Assembly: GCA_034423775.1 (NCBI GenBank)
Contig: CP139918.1
Coordinates: forward strand, 2,914,001-2,978,000
Source: Alphaproteobacteria bacterium US3C007
Lineage (GTDB): Bacteria > Pseudomonadota > Alphaproteobacteria > Rhodobacterales > Rhodobacteraceae
DNA length: 64,000 nucleotides
Direction of reading: 5' to 3'
Made by a program: the position numbers and the translations under genes. Shown piece by piece: positions 17,118 through 26,437 of the stretch (position 1 is its first letter; the number at the start of each line of letters is the position of its first letter). The notes beneath the pieces were generated by a model. That model made no database searches. It worked only from the letters and a program-made list of their open reading frames with translations, and was not told where the DNA came from.

Positions 17118-18422
17118 ATGACCACGCCCAATGCCTTACATCCTAACGTGTTAACGCCAGCTGATCTTGAACCAAATTGGCGTTGGGAGGGTCGTTTACC
17201 AGCCTGGGGGCACACATCGGTTGATTTTGAACGGCGCGTTGATCATGATCGGTTGCGTCGCTACCGCCTAAGTCGCACGCGCCAAGCTTTGAAAGCCTCG
17301 AATGCGGGCACGCTATTACTTTTTGACGTGAACAATATCCGCTATGTTTCGGCGACTAAAATCGGCGAATGGGAACGCGATAAAATGTGCCGTTTTTGCC
17401 TCTTAACAGGTGATGATAGCCCCTATGTGTGGGATTTTGGGTCCGCTGCAGTGCATCACCAAAAATATTCTGACTGGTTGGAGCCAGATCATTGTCTGGC
17501 CGGTGTGGTTGGTATGAGGGGGACGATTCCGCCCGAGTTTGGGTTGATGAAGAAATACGCCAAGCAAATCGCTGGATTGATCAAAGATGCAGGTATGGCA
17601 GATATGCCCGTTGGGGTCGATTATGCGGAAACGGCTATGTTTCACGCGCTTCAAGAAGAAGGCATTAATGTGATTGATGGCCAACAGATCATGCTGGCCG
17701 CGCGCGAGATCAAGAATTGGGATGAAATTCAACTTCTCACGCAAGCGGCGAGCATGGTGGATGGTGTTTACCATATGATCTATGAGGAACTGAAACCAGG
17801 TGTTCGTGAAAATGACATCGTCGCCTTGTCAAATAAAATGCTGTACGAAATGGGCTCTGATGATGTCGAGGCGATCAATGCCATCTCAGGAGAACGGTGT
17901 AATCCGCATCCTCATAATTTCACAGACCGACTGATCCGTCCTGGCGATCAGGCATTTTTCGATATTTTGCAAAGCTATCAGGGATATCGCACCTGTTATT
18001 ACAGAACCTTCAATGTTGGACGAGCAACGCCGTCTCAAAACGATGCCTATATCAAGGCGCGTGAATGGCTCGAGGCGTCGATTCAAATGATCAAGCCGGG
18101 CGTGAGCACAGATAAAGTGGCCGAGGTTTGGCCAACGGCCGAAAGCTTGGGCTTTCCAAATGAAGACGCGGCTTTTGGGTTGCAATTTGGGCATGGTCTT
18201 GGTCTGGCCTTGCATGAGCGCCCTATTATCAGCAGGGCGGTCAGTATGGATCATCCAATGGAAATAAAAACGGGCATGGTGTTTGCGCTTGAAACCTATT
18301 GTCCTGCCACTGACGGCTATTCAGCCGCACGTATCGAAGAAGAGGTCGTGGTGACGGATACGGGCTGCGAAGTGATTAGTTTATTTCCTGCCGAAGAGCT
18401 GCCGATTGCCAACCGCTATTAA
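17118..18422 (+). CDS. M24-family 'pita-bread' enzyme with an altered metal site
   Basis: A 434-residue protein with a creatinase-type N-terminal domain (GTLLLFDVNNIRYVSAT) and an aminopeptidase-P/creatinase C-terminal domain. Metal positions expected in M24 peptidases are Asp282 (FFDILQSYQGY), His359 (FGHGLGLALHERP), Glu392 (ALETY) and Glu407 (ARIEEEV). The second aspartate position is Cys293 (RTCYYRT) in place of the usual Asp. This argues against an ordinary Xaa-Pro peptidase. M24-fold non-peptidases include creatinase and the DMSP lyase DddP, so C-N or C-S/C-O bond cleavage of a small substrate is plausible. It stands directly before the 2-oxoacid dehydrogenase genes. Confidence 0.8.
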   Translation: MTTPNALHPNVLTPADLEPNWRWEGRLPAWGHTSVDFERRVDHDRLRRYRLSRTRQALKASNAGTLLLFDVNNIRYVSATKIGEWERDKMCRFCLLTGDDSPYVWDFGSAAVHHQKYSDWLEPDHCLAGVVGMRGTIPPEFGLMKKYAKQIAGLIKDAGMADMPVGVDYAETAMFHALQEEGINVIDGQQIMLAAREIKNWDEIQLLTQAASMVDGVYHMIYEELKPGVRENDIVALSNKMLYEMGSDDVEAINAISGERCNPHPHNFTDRLIRPGDQAFFDILQSYQGYRTCYYRTFNVGRATPSQNDAYIKAREWLEASIQMIKPGVSTDKVAEVWPTAESLGFPNEDAAFGLQFGHGLGLALHERPIISRAVSMDHPMEIKTGMVFALETYCPATDGYSAARIEEEVVVTDTGCEVISLFPAEELPIANRY

Positions 18423-18480
18423 ACAATTTGGGGTGTAGCGTAGTTTGCGCATGCAGTTCAAATCATGAGTATGGAATATA

Positions 18481-19488
18481 ATGTCTAAAAAAAACCAAAC
18501 AAATTCTGCCGAATATATGCGAATGTATATGCAGATGATGCGTATTCGGGCCTTCGAAGATAACGCAAATCAATTATATCTATCTGCCAAAATGCCAGGT
18601 CTTACGCATATGTATTCAGGGCAAGAAGCGGTAGCTGTTGGGATCTGTGAAGCATTAACGACCAGCGATAAGATCACGTCAACCCATCGTGGGCACGGCC
18701 ATTGTCTGGCCAAAGGCGCGGATCTGAAGCTGATGTTTTGTGAACTTTTGGGCAAAGAAGAGGGCTATTGCCGTGGCAAGGGCGGATCGATGCATATTGC
18801 CGACCAATCAAATGGCAATTTAGGAGCAAATGCCATTGTGGGGGGCTCAATGGGCATCGCGACGGGGGCTGCTTTGTCGGCTAAGCGCTTAGGAACTTCT
18901 GATATTGTTGTGTGTTTTTTTGGTGATGGGGCTACAGCGCAAGGCTTGATGTATGAGGTTATGAATATGGCTGCGCTGTGGAAGCTTCCGGTGATTTATG
19001 CCTGCGAAAACAATCTCTATGGCGAATACACCAAGGTTGAAGAAACGCTGGCTGGCGATATCACAGCGCGCGCAGAGGCTTTCGGAATTGAGGCCTTGCA
19101 GGTGGATGGCCAAGACGTATTGGCGGTGAATGAGTGCACGCAGCGCCTGGCTGAACGCTGCCGGAAAGGCGAGGGCCCATTTTTTATGGAACTGTTGACC
19201 TATCGCTATCATGGGCATCATGTTGGCGATATTAACCGAGAATATTACCGTTCAAAGGAAGAAGAAGCTGAGTGGAAAAACAACCGTGACCCGATCAAAA
19301 ATTTTGGGGCCTGGTTAACGTCGCAAGGAATTGCTTCTGAAGACGAGTTAAACGCCTTGCAATCGGAGATTAAAACTGAGGCTTCAGACGCGGTGGAATA
19401 TGCTTTGAACGCCGCCTATCCCAGCGAAACAGAGGTGGGTTTGCATGTTTTTGCAGCCACGCCGCAGATGGGAGAAGAGCATGCGTGA
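18481..19488 (+). CDS. Thiamine-diphosphate dehydrogenase E1 component, alpha subunit
   Basis: A 335-residue E1 alpha of the pyruvate/acetoin/branched-chain oxoacid dehydrogenase family. It contains GQEAVAVGICEAL, the heterotetramer motif HRGHGHCLAKG, the ThDP motif GDGATAQG...NN (with CENNLYGEYT) and RYHGHHVGD. It binds ThDP and decarboxylates a 2-oxoacid or cleaves an acetoin-like compound. Length and sequence style are closest to acetoin dehydrogenase AcoA-like proteins. It overlaps the beta-subunit gene by 8 bp. Confidence 0.88.
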   Translation: MSKKNQTNSAEYMRMYMQMMRIRAFEDNANQLYLSAKMPGLTHMYSGQEAVAVGICEALTTSDKITSTHRGHGHCLAKGADLKLMFCELLGKEEGYCRGKGGSMHIADQSNGNLGANAIVGGSMGIATGAALSAKRLGTSDIVVCFFGDGATAQGLMYEVMNMAALWKLPVIYACENNLYGEYTKVEETLAGDITARAEAFGIEALQVDGQDVLAVNECTQRLAERCRKGEGPFFMELLTYRYHGHHVGDINREYYRSKEEEAEWKNNRDPIKNFGAWLTSQGIASEDELNALQSEIKTEASDAVEYALNAAYPSETEVGLHVFAATPQMGEEHA

Positions 19489-20476
19489 AATCACCCTTTC
19501 TAAGGCTGTTAATGAGGCGATTGCCGAAGAGATGCGGCGTGATGAAACGATTTTTTTGCTTGGGGAAGACGTTGCTGAAGCGGGCACTCCGTTCAAAATA
19601 CTTTCTGGTCTTGTCGAAGAATTTGGGACGGATCGTATTGTTGATACTCCGATTGCTGAGCCCGGGTTTATGGGCATAGCTGTCGGTGCTGCGATGACGG
19701 GCAGCAGGCCAATCGTAGATTTGATGTTTGGCGATTTTCTATTTTTAATCATGGATCAATTATGCAACCAAGCGGCAAAAACCCATTATATGTCGGGGGG
19801 CAAGCTCAATGTACCATTGGTGCTACGCACCAATTTGGGCGCCACCCGTCGGTCTGCTGCGCAGCATAGTCAATCTTTACATGCTTTGGTGGCGCACATT
19901 CCTGGCTTAAAAGTGGCTCTTCCGTCATCGGCCTATGAGGCGAAGGGGCTTTTGAAAACCGCTATCCGCGACAATAATCCGGTGGTGATCTTTGAAGATA
20001 AGCTCATGTATAATGATAAGGCGCCGGTGCCAGAGGAAGAGTTTCTTATTCCGTTTGGGGTGGCAAATATAAAGCGAGCGGGCAATGATATCACCCTGAT
20101 CGCAACCTCATCGATGGTTCAAGTCGCCGAACAAGCCGCTGATATATTGGCAGAACAGGGCATCAGCGCCGAGGTGATTGATCCGCGCACGATCGTACCG
20201 CTTGATGAAGAAACCTTGATCAATTCAGTGAAAAAAAACAGCCGAGCAATCGTGATAGATGAAGGCCATCAGAGCTATGGAATTACCGGGGAAATTGCCA
20301 GCCGACTGACCGAAAAGGCATTCTATCATTTAGATGCTCCAGTCATGCGGATGGGGGCAATGGATGTGCCGGTGCCGTTTTCCCCAGTGCTTGAAGATTT
20401 GACGGTTCCAACCCCTGCCGGCGTGGCTGAAATGGCAAGAAAACTATGCTCAGGCGAGTTGATCCATGCCGCATGA
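19481..20476 (+). CDS. Thiamine-diphosphate dehydrogenase E1 component, beta subunit
   Basis: A 331-residue E1 beta/transketolase-like subunit. The start at 19481 (MREITLSKAVNEAIAEEM) has GGGAGAAG upstream and is preferred over 19445. Family segments: LLGEDVAEAGTPFKI, the catalytic His-containing AQHSQSLHALVAHIPGLK, EVIDPRTIVPLDEETL and DEGHQSYG. It completes the E1 tetramer with the upstream alpha subunit. It overlaps the next gene by 11 bp, so the three proteins are translationally coupled. Confidence 0.9.
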   Translation: MREITLSKAVNEAIAEEMRRDETIFLLGEDVAEAGTPFKILSGLVEEFGTDRIVDTPIAEPGFMGIAVGAAMTGSRPIVDLMFGDFLFLIMDQLCNQAAKTHYMSGGKLNVPLVLRTNLGATRRSAAQHSQSLHALVAHIPGLKVALPSSAYEAKGLLKTAIRDNNPVVIFEDKLMYNDKAPVPEEEFLIPFGVANIKRAGNDITLIATSSMVQVAEQAADILAEQGISAEVIDPRTIVPLDEETLINSVKKNSRAIVIDEGHQSYGITGEIASRLTEKAFYHLDAPVMRMGAMDVPVPFSPVLEDLTVPTPAGVAEMARKLCSGELIHAA

Positions 20477-21818
20477 CGTGATCATGCCCGCCTTGGGGAT
20501 GGCACAAGAAACCGGTGTAATCCTATCTTGGTTGAAAAAACCAGGGGATCAGGTTTCGCTGGGTGATGCCTTGATGGAAGTGGAAACAGATAAAGCTGTT
20601 ATGGAAGTTGAGGCAGCTGCCGAGGGCGTCTTGAGCGATGTAAAAGCAGCTGCCGGAGAGAGTGTGCCGGTAGGGCAGGTGGTTGCTGTGATTTTGGATC
20701 CTGAAGAGGTGTTAAGCACGCAGATAAGCCCAACAGAAAAGCCCAGTGGGGTTGCCCCGCATGGTGCGACATCAACAGAGGCAATCTCTGCAAATATAGA
20801 TGTGACATCGCAGATAGTTATGCCAGCCCTTGGTATGGCACAGGAAACCGGGCGTGTGATCGCCTGGCATAAAAAGGTTGGTGAGGAAATTGATGTTGAT
20901 GATATTCTGCTTGAAGTAGAAACGGATAAAGCCACTATGGAAGTGCCTGCGGGAAAAGCTGGCTTTGTAGCCAATTTATTGGTGGGCGCGGGTCAAGAGG
21001 TTCCGGTAGGTTCTATTATTGCGACCCTCTCGAATGTTAAACCTTCGGGCGTTGCAGCGCCTCAGCAGCCGCTTCCAAAGCCCATGACAGTTCCAGCCGA
21101 GACACCGACCTCGGTTGCAATGCCATCTGTCTTAAAGCCCAGCCCTAAACAACCGGGAGGCCAAATAACGGATGTAGTGGCAGGTTCAGGGAAAATTTTG
21201 GCCTCACCAAAAGCGCGGCGTTTGGCCTTAGAAAATGACTTAGATTTAAGCCTTTTGGCAAAGGCTGGATATGCCCAGCCGTATCACGTCGTTGATCTTG
21301 AACGCTTTGATGACTTGCCTCAAGGAAACACAGAAAAATCTATCTTAAGAAATAATAAGCGCATCAATGCGGCTATTCCCGTCATTGGTGTAGAAAGCTT
21401 TCTAGCAAAGTTAAAAGAGCAGGCGGATATTGAGATATCTGACTATTTGGTCTGGGCCAGTTTTGCGTCCGCTGCTTGGCGCAATCAAAATCAACCGCAT
21501 GCAGCGGTGATCGTTGAAGTCGCAGAGCTTTTAACGCCACTTGGAGTTTATGAAAACTTAGACACGCAGCGCCTGTCGCACGCGGTGCAATGCAATACCC
21601 AAAATCCGCCCAATTTTATAATTCGAACCCTGAGTAAAAGTTTTATTACTGCTCTGCACTTGGATCAGAGCTGTCCCAGCATCACCGTCCATAAAACAAC
21701 CACGGATTATCTCATATCCTTTGAATTTTCTGCCAATGCCATGTCTGACTTCGCAGCTGTGGCGTTTATATCAGATTTTGCAGCGCGTTTAGAGGATCCT
21801 TTGAGACAGCTTCTTTAA
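20466..21818 (+). CDS. E2-like protein: two lipoyl domains, E3-binding domain, degenerate acyltransferase domain
   Basis: A 450-residue protein. Lipoyl domain 1 is residues ~3-78, with the lipoylated Lys in EVETDKAVMEV. Lipoyl domain 2 is ~118-194 (EVETDKATMEV). A Pro-rich linker and an E3-binding domain (ASPKARRLALENDLDL, ~240-275) follow. The C-terminal ~170 residues align in place of the acyltransferase core but lack the DHRxx(D/N)G active-site motif, so this chain probably cannot transfer acyl groups itself. It carries the swinging lipoyl arms, and the catalytic core is supplied by the separate gene at 23275. No dihydrolipoamide dehydrogenase is encoded nearby. Confidence 0.85.
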   Translation: MPHDVIMPALGMAQETGVILSWLKKPGDQVSLGDALMEVETDKAVMEVEAAAEGVLSDVKAAAGESVPVGQVVAVILDPEEVLSTQISPTEKPSGVAPHGATSTEAISANIDVTSQIVMPALGMAQETGRVIAWHKKVGEEIDVDDILLEVETDKATMEVPAGKAGFVANLLVGAGQEVPVGSIIATLSNVKPSGVAAPQQPLPKPMTVPAETPTSVAMPSVLKPSPKQPGGQITDVVAGSGKILASPKARRLALENDLDLSLLAKAGYAQPYHVVDLERFDDLPQGNTEKSILRNNKRINAAIPVIGVESFLAKLKEQADIEISDYLVWASFASAAWRNQNQPHAAVIVEVAELLTPLGVYENLDTQRLSHAVQCNTQNPPNFIIRTLSKSFITALHLDQSCPSITVHKTTTDYLISFEFSANAMSDFAAVAFISDFAARLEDPLRQLL

Positions 21819-21837
21819 GGAAATGGAGACTATCGTC

Positions 21838-23265
21838 ATGCAAACTGACCTTTATATTGATGGGAATTGGGTGCCAAGCCAATCCGCCCAGCGCTTTGAT
21901 GTGATGAACCCTGCAACAGAGGATGTGATTGCATCGGTTGCCTCTGCGGATGTTTTTGATGCCGATTTGGCATTAAATGCGGCTTCCACCGCCATGCAAG
22001 AATGGGCTGCACGATCGCCGCGGGATCGTTCGGAAGTTTTGCGCAAAGCTTGGGAATTAATGACGGCGCGATTGCCAGAATTTGCGCGTTTAATTACGCT
22101 AGAAAATGGCAAGGCAAACGCCGATGCGATGGGAGAAGCCACCTATGCTGCCGAGTTTTTTCGCTGGTTTGCCGAAGAGGCGGTGCGCGTAGACGGTCTG
22201 ATTGCCCATGCACCCGCTTCAGGGGCGCGGATCATTGTGCAGCATAAGCCAGCCGGGCTTGCGGTTTTGGTGACTCCTTGGAATTACCCTGCGGCTATGG
22301 GAACGCGTAAAATTGCCCCTGCTTTGGCGGCCGGTTGCGCGGTCATTATAAAGCCGGCATCGGAAACGCCTTTAACAATGCTGGCGCTTATGCCGCTTTT
22401 AGAAGAAGCTGGGGTGCCCAAAGGGGTGGTCAACGTTCTTCCATCCCGCAACACCGGCGTGCTGGTTGATCACATGTTACACGATCCGCGCGTGCGGGTA
22501 GTCAGTTTTACAGGGTCGACTGAAGTGGGGCGTAAGTTGCTTCATTCTGCCGCTGACCAAGTCTTGAAACCGGCTATGGAATTGGGGGGGAATGCTCCTG
22601 CGATTGTTTTTGAGGATGCTAATCTTGATGGGGCAGTGGAAGGCGTGATGCTGGCAAAAATGCGCAATTTGGGCGAGGCCTGTACCGCGGCAAATCGAAT
22701 TTATGTGCATTCAAGTATTGCGCAAGCCTTTACCGAAAAGTTCACATCTGCCATGGCGAAGTTGAAAATCGGCAATGGTTTAGAGGCAGGCATAGATGTA
22801 GGCCCGTTGGTCAATTCAGATACCCGCAATAAGGTGGATGCATTCGTGCAGGACGCGGTTGCAAAAGGCGCCAAAGTGGAACTTGGGGGCGTGTTACCCA
22901 CGGGAAAAGGATTTTTCTACCCGCCCACCGTATTGTCGGGCGTTCCAGAAACTGCAGATTGCGTGGGGGATGAAATTTTTGGGCCTGTTGCTGCGCTTCA
23001 AGTTTTCAACGATCAAGAGGATGTAATTCGCCGCGCCAATGATACCGAATATGGACTGGTGGCCTATGTGTTCTCGGAAGATATGAAGCGGGCTTTGCAA
23101 GTTTGTGAACGGCTGGATTATGGAATGGTCGGCTTGAACCGCGGGTTGGTATCTGACCCAGCTGCGCCTTTTGGCGGCACAAAGCAATCTGGTCTCGGCC
23201 GCGAGGGGGGGCATGAAGGCATGCATGAGTTTATGGAAACCCAATATATATCAGCCAGTTGGTAG
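21838..23265 (+). CDS. NAD(P)-dependent aldehyde dehydrogenase, succinate-semialdehyde dehydrogenase type
   Basis: A 475-residue aldehyde dehydrogenase: VTPWNYPAAMGTRKIAPALAAGC, FTGSTEVGRKLL, the general base Glu in ELGGNAPAIVF and the nucleophile in NLGEACTAANR. The C-terminus is PFGGTKQSGLGREGG. The closest style is GabD-like semialdehyde dehydrogenases, though substrate range in this family is broad. I prefer the ATG at 21838 (GGAG 9 nt upstream); an ATG at 21823 is 4 bp after the previous stop and may also be used. It sits between the two halves of the split E2. Confidence 0.9.
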   Translation: MQTDLYIDGNWVPSQSAQRFDVMNPATEDVIASVASADVFDADLALNAASTAMQEWAARSPRDRSEVLRKAWELMTARLPEFARLITLENGKANADAMGEATYAAEFFRWFAEEAVRVDGLIAHAPASGARIIVQHKPAGLAVLVTPWNYPAAMGTRKIAPALAAGCAVIIKPASETPLTMLALMPLLEEAGVPKGVVNVLPSRNTGVLVDHMLHDPRVRVVSFTGSTEVGRKLLHSAADQVLKPAMELGGNAPAIVFEDANLDGAVEGVMLAKMRNLGEACTAANRIYVHSSIAQAFTEKFTSAMAKLKIGNGLEAGIDVGPLVNSDTRNKVDAFVQDAVAKGAKVELGGVLPTGKGFFYPPTVLSGVPETADCVGDEIFGPVAALQVFNDQEDVIRRANDTEYGLVAYVFSEDMKRALQVCERLDYGMVGLNRGLVSDPAAPFGGTKQSGLGREGGHEGMHEFMETQYISASW

Positions 23266-23274
23266 AGTAATTCA

Positions 23275-24180
23275 ATGGAGATTCAGGCATCACCAAGCGT
23301 GCGGGCTTATGCGGCTGAAAAAAATGTGACGTTAGGTGACGTTGCAACCTCGTTTAAACGGAGCGTGCTGGGTAAAGAGGATATTGACCGCTTTTGCGCA
23401 ACTCTAAACACAAATCCAGGCACCGGTGTTGCGTCAGCCGTGGCAAATACGGCAGAATATTGGGCGATTGACCACGCGCAATTCGGACCCATAAGCGTAG
23501 AACCCTTGACCCGCATTGAGCAGGTCGCAGAAGCGAATCTTTCAGCTGCAAATGCGATGATTCCTCAAGTCACGCACCATGATTATGCCGAGATCAGCGC
23601 CATTGAAGCATTTCGCGAAAGAGTGAAATCTGAAGCTCAACAGCGCGGTGTTAAGTTAACCGCATTGGCCTTTCATCTCAGAGCGCTCGCCGAATGTTTG
23701 CTCAAATTCCCGCGCTTCAATGCATCTATCTCCGCGGATAAAAAACATCTTATATTGAAGCAATATGTGCATATCGCACTTGCGGTTGATACACCCTACG
23801 GATTGGTTGTTCCCGTTCTGAGAGATGTGACTGAAAAAGGGTTATGGGACATCTCTAGTGAAGTCTCAGATTTAGTAGAGAAAGCACAGTCGCGCAAATT
23901 GCGACCTGAGGAAATGGCAGGTGGCTCGATCACAATCTCCAATCTTGGGCGGTTAGGCGGAACGGCTTTCACACCTATTGTAAACCCGCCTCAAGTGGCA
24001 ATTCTTGGGCTATCGCGTAGCGAATTTAGACCATATTGGGATGGTTCTACTTGGCAGGCTATTCCGACAATTCCATTGGATTTAAGCTATGATCATCGCA
24101 TCATAAATGGAGCTGATGCCGCAAGGTTTATGAATGCGTATCGTAAATTTATAAGTATGCCAGAACTCATGTTTTCATGA
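23275..24180 (+). CDS. E2 acyltransferase catalytic core without lipoyl domain
   Basis: A 301-residue protein. Residues ~5-45 are an E3-binding-like domain (ASPSVRAYAAEKNVTL). Residues ~75-300 are the 2-oxoacid dehydrogenase acyltransferase core, with TRIEQVAEANLSAANAMIPQ, GGSITISNLGRLGGTAFTPI and the active-site segment LSYDHRIINGADAARF. Asn instead of Asp in this motif is also seen in proteobacterial pyruvate dehydrogenase E2 proteins. No lipoyl domain is present, so it must use the lipoyl arms of the 20466-21818 protein. Last gene of the operon, 10 bp after the aldehyde dehydrogenase. Confidence 0.85.
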   Translation: MEIQASPSVRAYAAEKNVTLGDVATSFKRSVLGKEDIDRFCATLNTNPGTGVASAVANTAEYWAIDHAQFGPISVEPLTRIEQVAEANLSAANAMIPQVTHHDYAEISAIEAFRERVKSEAQQRGVKLTALAFHLRALAECLLKFPRFNASISADKKHLILKQYVHIALAVDTPYGLVVPVLRDVTEKGLWDISSEVSDLVEKAQSRKLRPEEMAGGSITISNLGRLGGTAFTPIVNPPQVAILGLSRSEFRPYWDGSTWQAIPTIPLDLSYDHRIINGADAARFMNAYRKFISMPELMFS

Positions 24181-24639
24181 CTAGCTTAGATACTTTCAGA
24201 ACAAACTTTCTTGCTTATGCGATGTCTTGAAATTATCCATCAGGTCTTGACTGACATCTTTAATAAGGCTGTTTCAAAACCAGTTGACAGATCCTTCAGC
24301 TGGTACGAAACAAACAAATAAAACATAGTTACCCATTAAGCGCTGCTGATAATTAGGCATGTCAAGTTGAGAGCACCCTTTTGCGGCGTGAACCGGTTTG
24401 CCTGATAGCACCGCCAGAAAATCAACATTGCTTCGCTAGCTTTCAAAAAAATAAGTATAAAGCAGTGAGCAGATAGATTTACGCAAAATGCGCAGTAGTA
24501 AAAACCACCCTAATCAATCAACATTTACCTCACTATTTGGATAAATTTTGATAAATAAGATTGATAGATGTGCAATTTCATCCGGTTTGCCAAAAAAATT
24601 ACGTCACCATCCACCCCAAATTTAAACAACTCACGCTGC
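24181..24639. other. Gene-free stretch after the catabolic operon
   Basis: About 460 bp in which I see no gene, RNA or strong terminator. It separates the catabolic operon from a decayed IS3-family copy and is low in GC. Confidence 0.5.
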
Positions 24640-25305
24640 GAGCCGCGCGCGGAATTTCTGTCCCTCGATCTGTGGTGAAAGATCCCTCTACATTCCCAAG
24701 GTGAGCCCGGAGAGGTTTACATCGGTTTGATCTCCACTCTCTTCAGTCAGTCCTGTAGAGCCGTGGCGATGAACTCAGCCCTTTTCAGAGCGAATGAACT
24801 CTGGCGGCCTGCCGTGTTTTATAAACAGTTGTTGCAGTGCGTTTAAACATCGTTCGCATTCATTTTGAGCCGCATTGCTACGCAGCGCGCATTACGGGTA
24901 CATTCATCTAGAACCGTCAGCATTTTTGAGCTGCGCCCAGTGCGAAGCTCATCGTGAACAAAGTCGATGGTCCAAATGTGGTTGGAGGTATGTGGCTCGC
25001 AGCCTGACGAAGCTGAACCCGCGTCCCGCCCGCGGCTTCGGATGATCAAGGCTTTCCTTGAGAAACACCTGGCCTCAATGCAAGTCAGCAACGATCTTTT
25101 TCAAGCACTCGTATTCGTTCTTGAACGATTTCATCTTAGAAACCTGCGAACGCGAAAGACCTCAAAACGTCTTGCGCCAGAAATAACAACTCTTATCAGA
25201 AATCCCAGCTTTGCCACACGCACTTACAACCTCCAAACCATCGTGCAAATGAACATCAATCTGGCGCAACTGCTTCACATATTTTCATCAAAATAAGGCT
25301 TCGAG
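24640..25305 (-). pseudogene. Relict of an IS3-family insertion sequence
   Basis: Minus-strand translation yields broken pieces matching the intact element at 56507-57705. The orfA end includes DVHLHDGLEVVSAC, KAGISDKSCYFWRK and LKKIVADLH-stop-GQVFLKESLDHPKPRA. The orfB pieces include HIWTIDFVHDELR, SKMLTVLDECTR, KMNANDV-stop and KHGRPPEFIRS. Several stops and frameshifts are present and the 5' part of orfB, between orfA and HIWTIDFVHD, is shortened. It is an old copy of the same element, no longer functional. Confidence 0.8.
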
Positions 25306-25487
25306 GCCATCCTAAAACCATTTTATGGCAGTTAAATACTGGCGCAGCTTTAGAGGGATAAGACACGAAACGTATTCAAGAATGTTGCTTTTGAGGGGCT
25401 GATTGTTCAGCTCGCTCATTAAATTCATTTCAAATCTTACAATGCTCCGCTCAATATTCACCCGCCCCAATAAATATCACAGCTAAA

Positions 25488-25805
25488 TTATAGACCGTCT
25501 ATGACCACGAAATGATGGATAGCCTTGCCGCTTAAGCCGCCATCGACTGAACATGTTGGCGGTACAAAAACGCTGGTGCCCTTCGCGACGACTTTATCGA
25601 TATATGGCATAAATCCGGGCCATGCATCATTTAGCTTGCTTAGAGAGCCCTCAAGAAAGGCAGTAAAGCCATGGTAGGTTCCAGATAAAGCATGTTGGAC
25701 ATGGATGTTTTAGGTGCAATCGGGGTAATTAAGGTAAGATAATGCTTCCATATTTTCCGCGCCAAATGCGCGATGTGCGGAGGTCACCAAATCTTCAGTT
25801 GTCAT
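25488..25805 (-). pseudogene. NTF2/SnoaL-like protein gene with one internal TAA
   Basis: The frame from ATG 25805 (good AGAGAGAAG upstream) reads MTTEDLVTSAHRAFGAENME and then meets TAA at codon 32 (25710-25712). It continues in the same frame for 73 sense codons (NIHVQHALSGTYHGFTAFLE...KAIHHFVVIDGL) to a TAA at 25488. The parts on both sides of the stop look like one NTF2-like/SnoaL-like protein. The stop falls where a Trp is plausible. No frameshift is needed, so the inactivation is recent or the stop is a sequencing error. Confidence 0.7.
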
Positions 25806-26014
25806 ATCTTCTCTCTTTAATAGTATTTAATTTAGCTCAATTTTATTAATTTGCGTTTGTCAAATCTTCAGCCAAACAAGGTATCGTTTGCCGTAGGTCC
25901 TCTAAACACAAAGTTACTTTTTTAAGCAGTTGTTCTACGATCCCACGAGCGTTGAAAGTTACAAAAATAGGCCATCATAGTGGACATGATACGTCTACGG
26001 TTTACATTTCCGTC

Positions 26015-26437
26015 ATGGAAAAGATAAAAAAACTGAAATTTGACTGGTATAGTTTCATCACTTTGATGGAAAAATCGCTGCTTGTCGTAATCGCATTTTT
26101 AACCGCCTACGCCGTTTTAGTTGAGATTATATCAGTGGTTTCTATCCGTGCAGTGAAGCTGACCGATCTTTTGTTATTGTTTATTTATGCTGAGGTTTTG
26201 GGAATGGTCGCAGCATTTTATAAATATCGAAAAATTCCGATAACGGTACCAATTTTTATAGCAATAACGGCACTTTGCCGTTTGATTATATTGCAAGGCA
26301 AGGGCATAAACACCATTGATTTACTTTATGAAAGTAGCGCCATCTTGCTGCTGGCAGTGTCAGCTTTGGTGATCCGGTGGAATTTGGTGAACTTGATCCG
26401 CCCAGGCTCTGCTACTGATGAAAAAGACCGCGATTAG
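26015..26437 (+). CDS. PsiE-like phosphate-starvation-inducible membrane protein
   Basis: A 140-residue protein with four hydrophobic segments and the PsiE-family pattern LLLLFIYAEVLGMVAAFYKYRKIPITVPIFIAI then TALCRLII. The function of PsiE is unknown; in enterobacteria it is induced by phosphate starvation. I chose ATG 26015 (MEKIKKLKFDW); an in-frame TTG at 25952 would add 21 residues with no clear advantage. It stands alone among decayed sequence. Confidence 0.75.
   Translation: MEKIKKLKFDWYSFITLMEKSLLVVIAFLTAYAVLVEIISVVSIRAVKLTDLLLLFIYAEVLGMVAAFYKYRKIPITVPIFIAITALCRLIILQGKGINTIDLLYESSAILLLAVSALVIRWNLVNLIRPGSATDEKDRD

Noticed and set aside
17118..18422. Calling the M24 protein DddP (DMSP lyase)
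   Set aside because: Fold and context are suggestive, but sequence segments around the metal site differ from DddP and the ligand pattern is not the same.
24967..25296. A 109-codon plus-strand open frame
   Set aside because: It is antisense to the decayed IS3-family copy, whose minus-strand pieces match the intact transposase.
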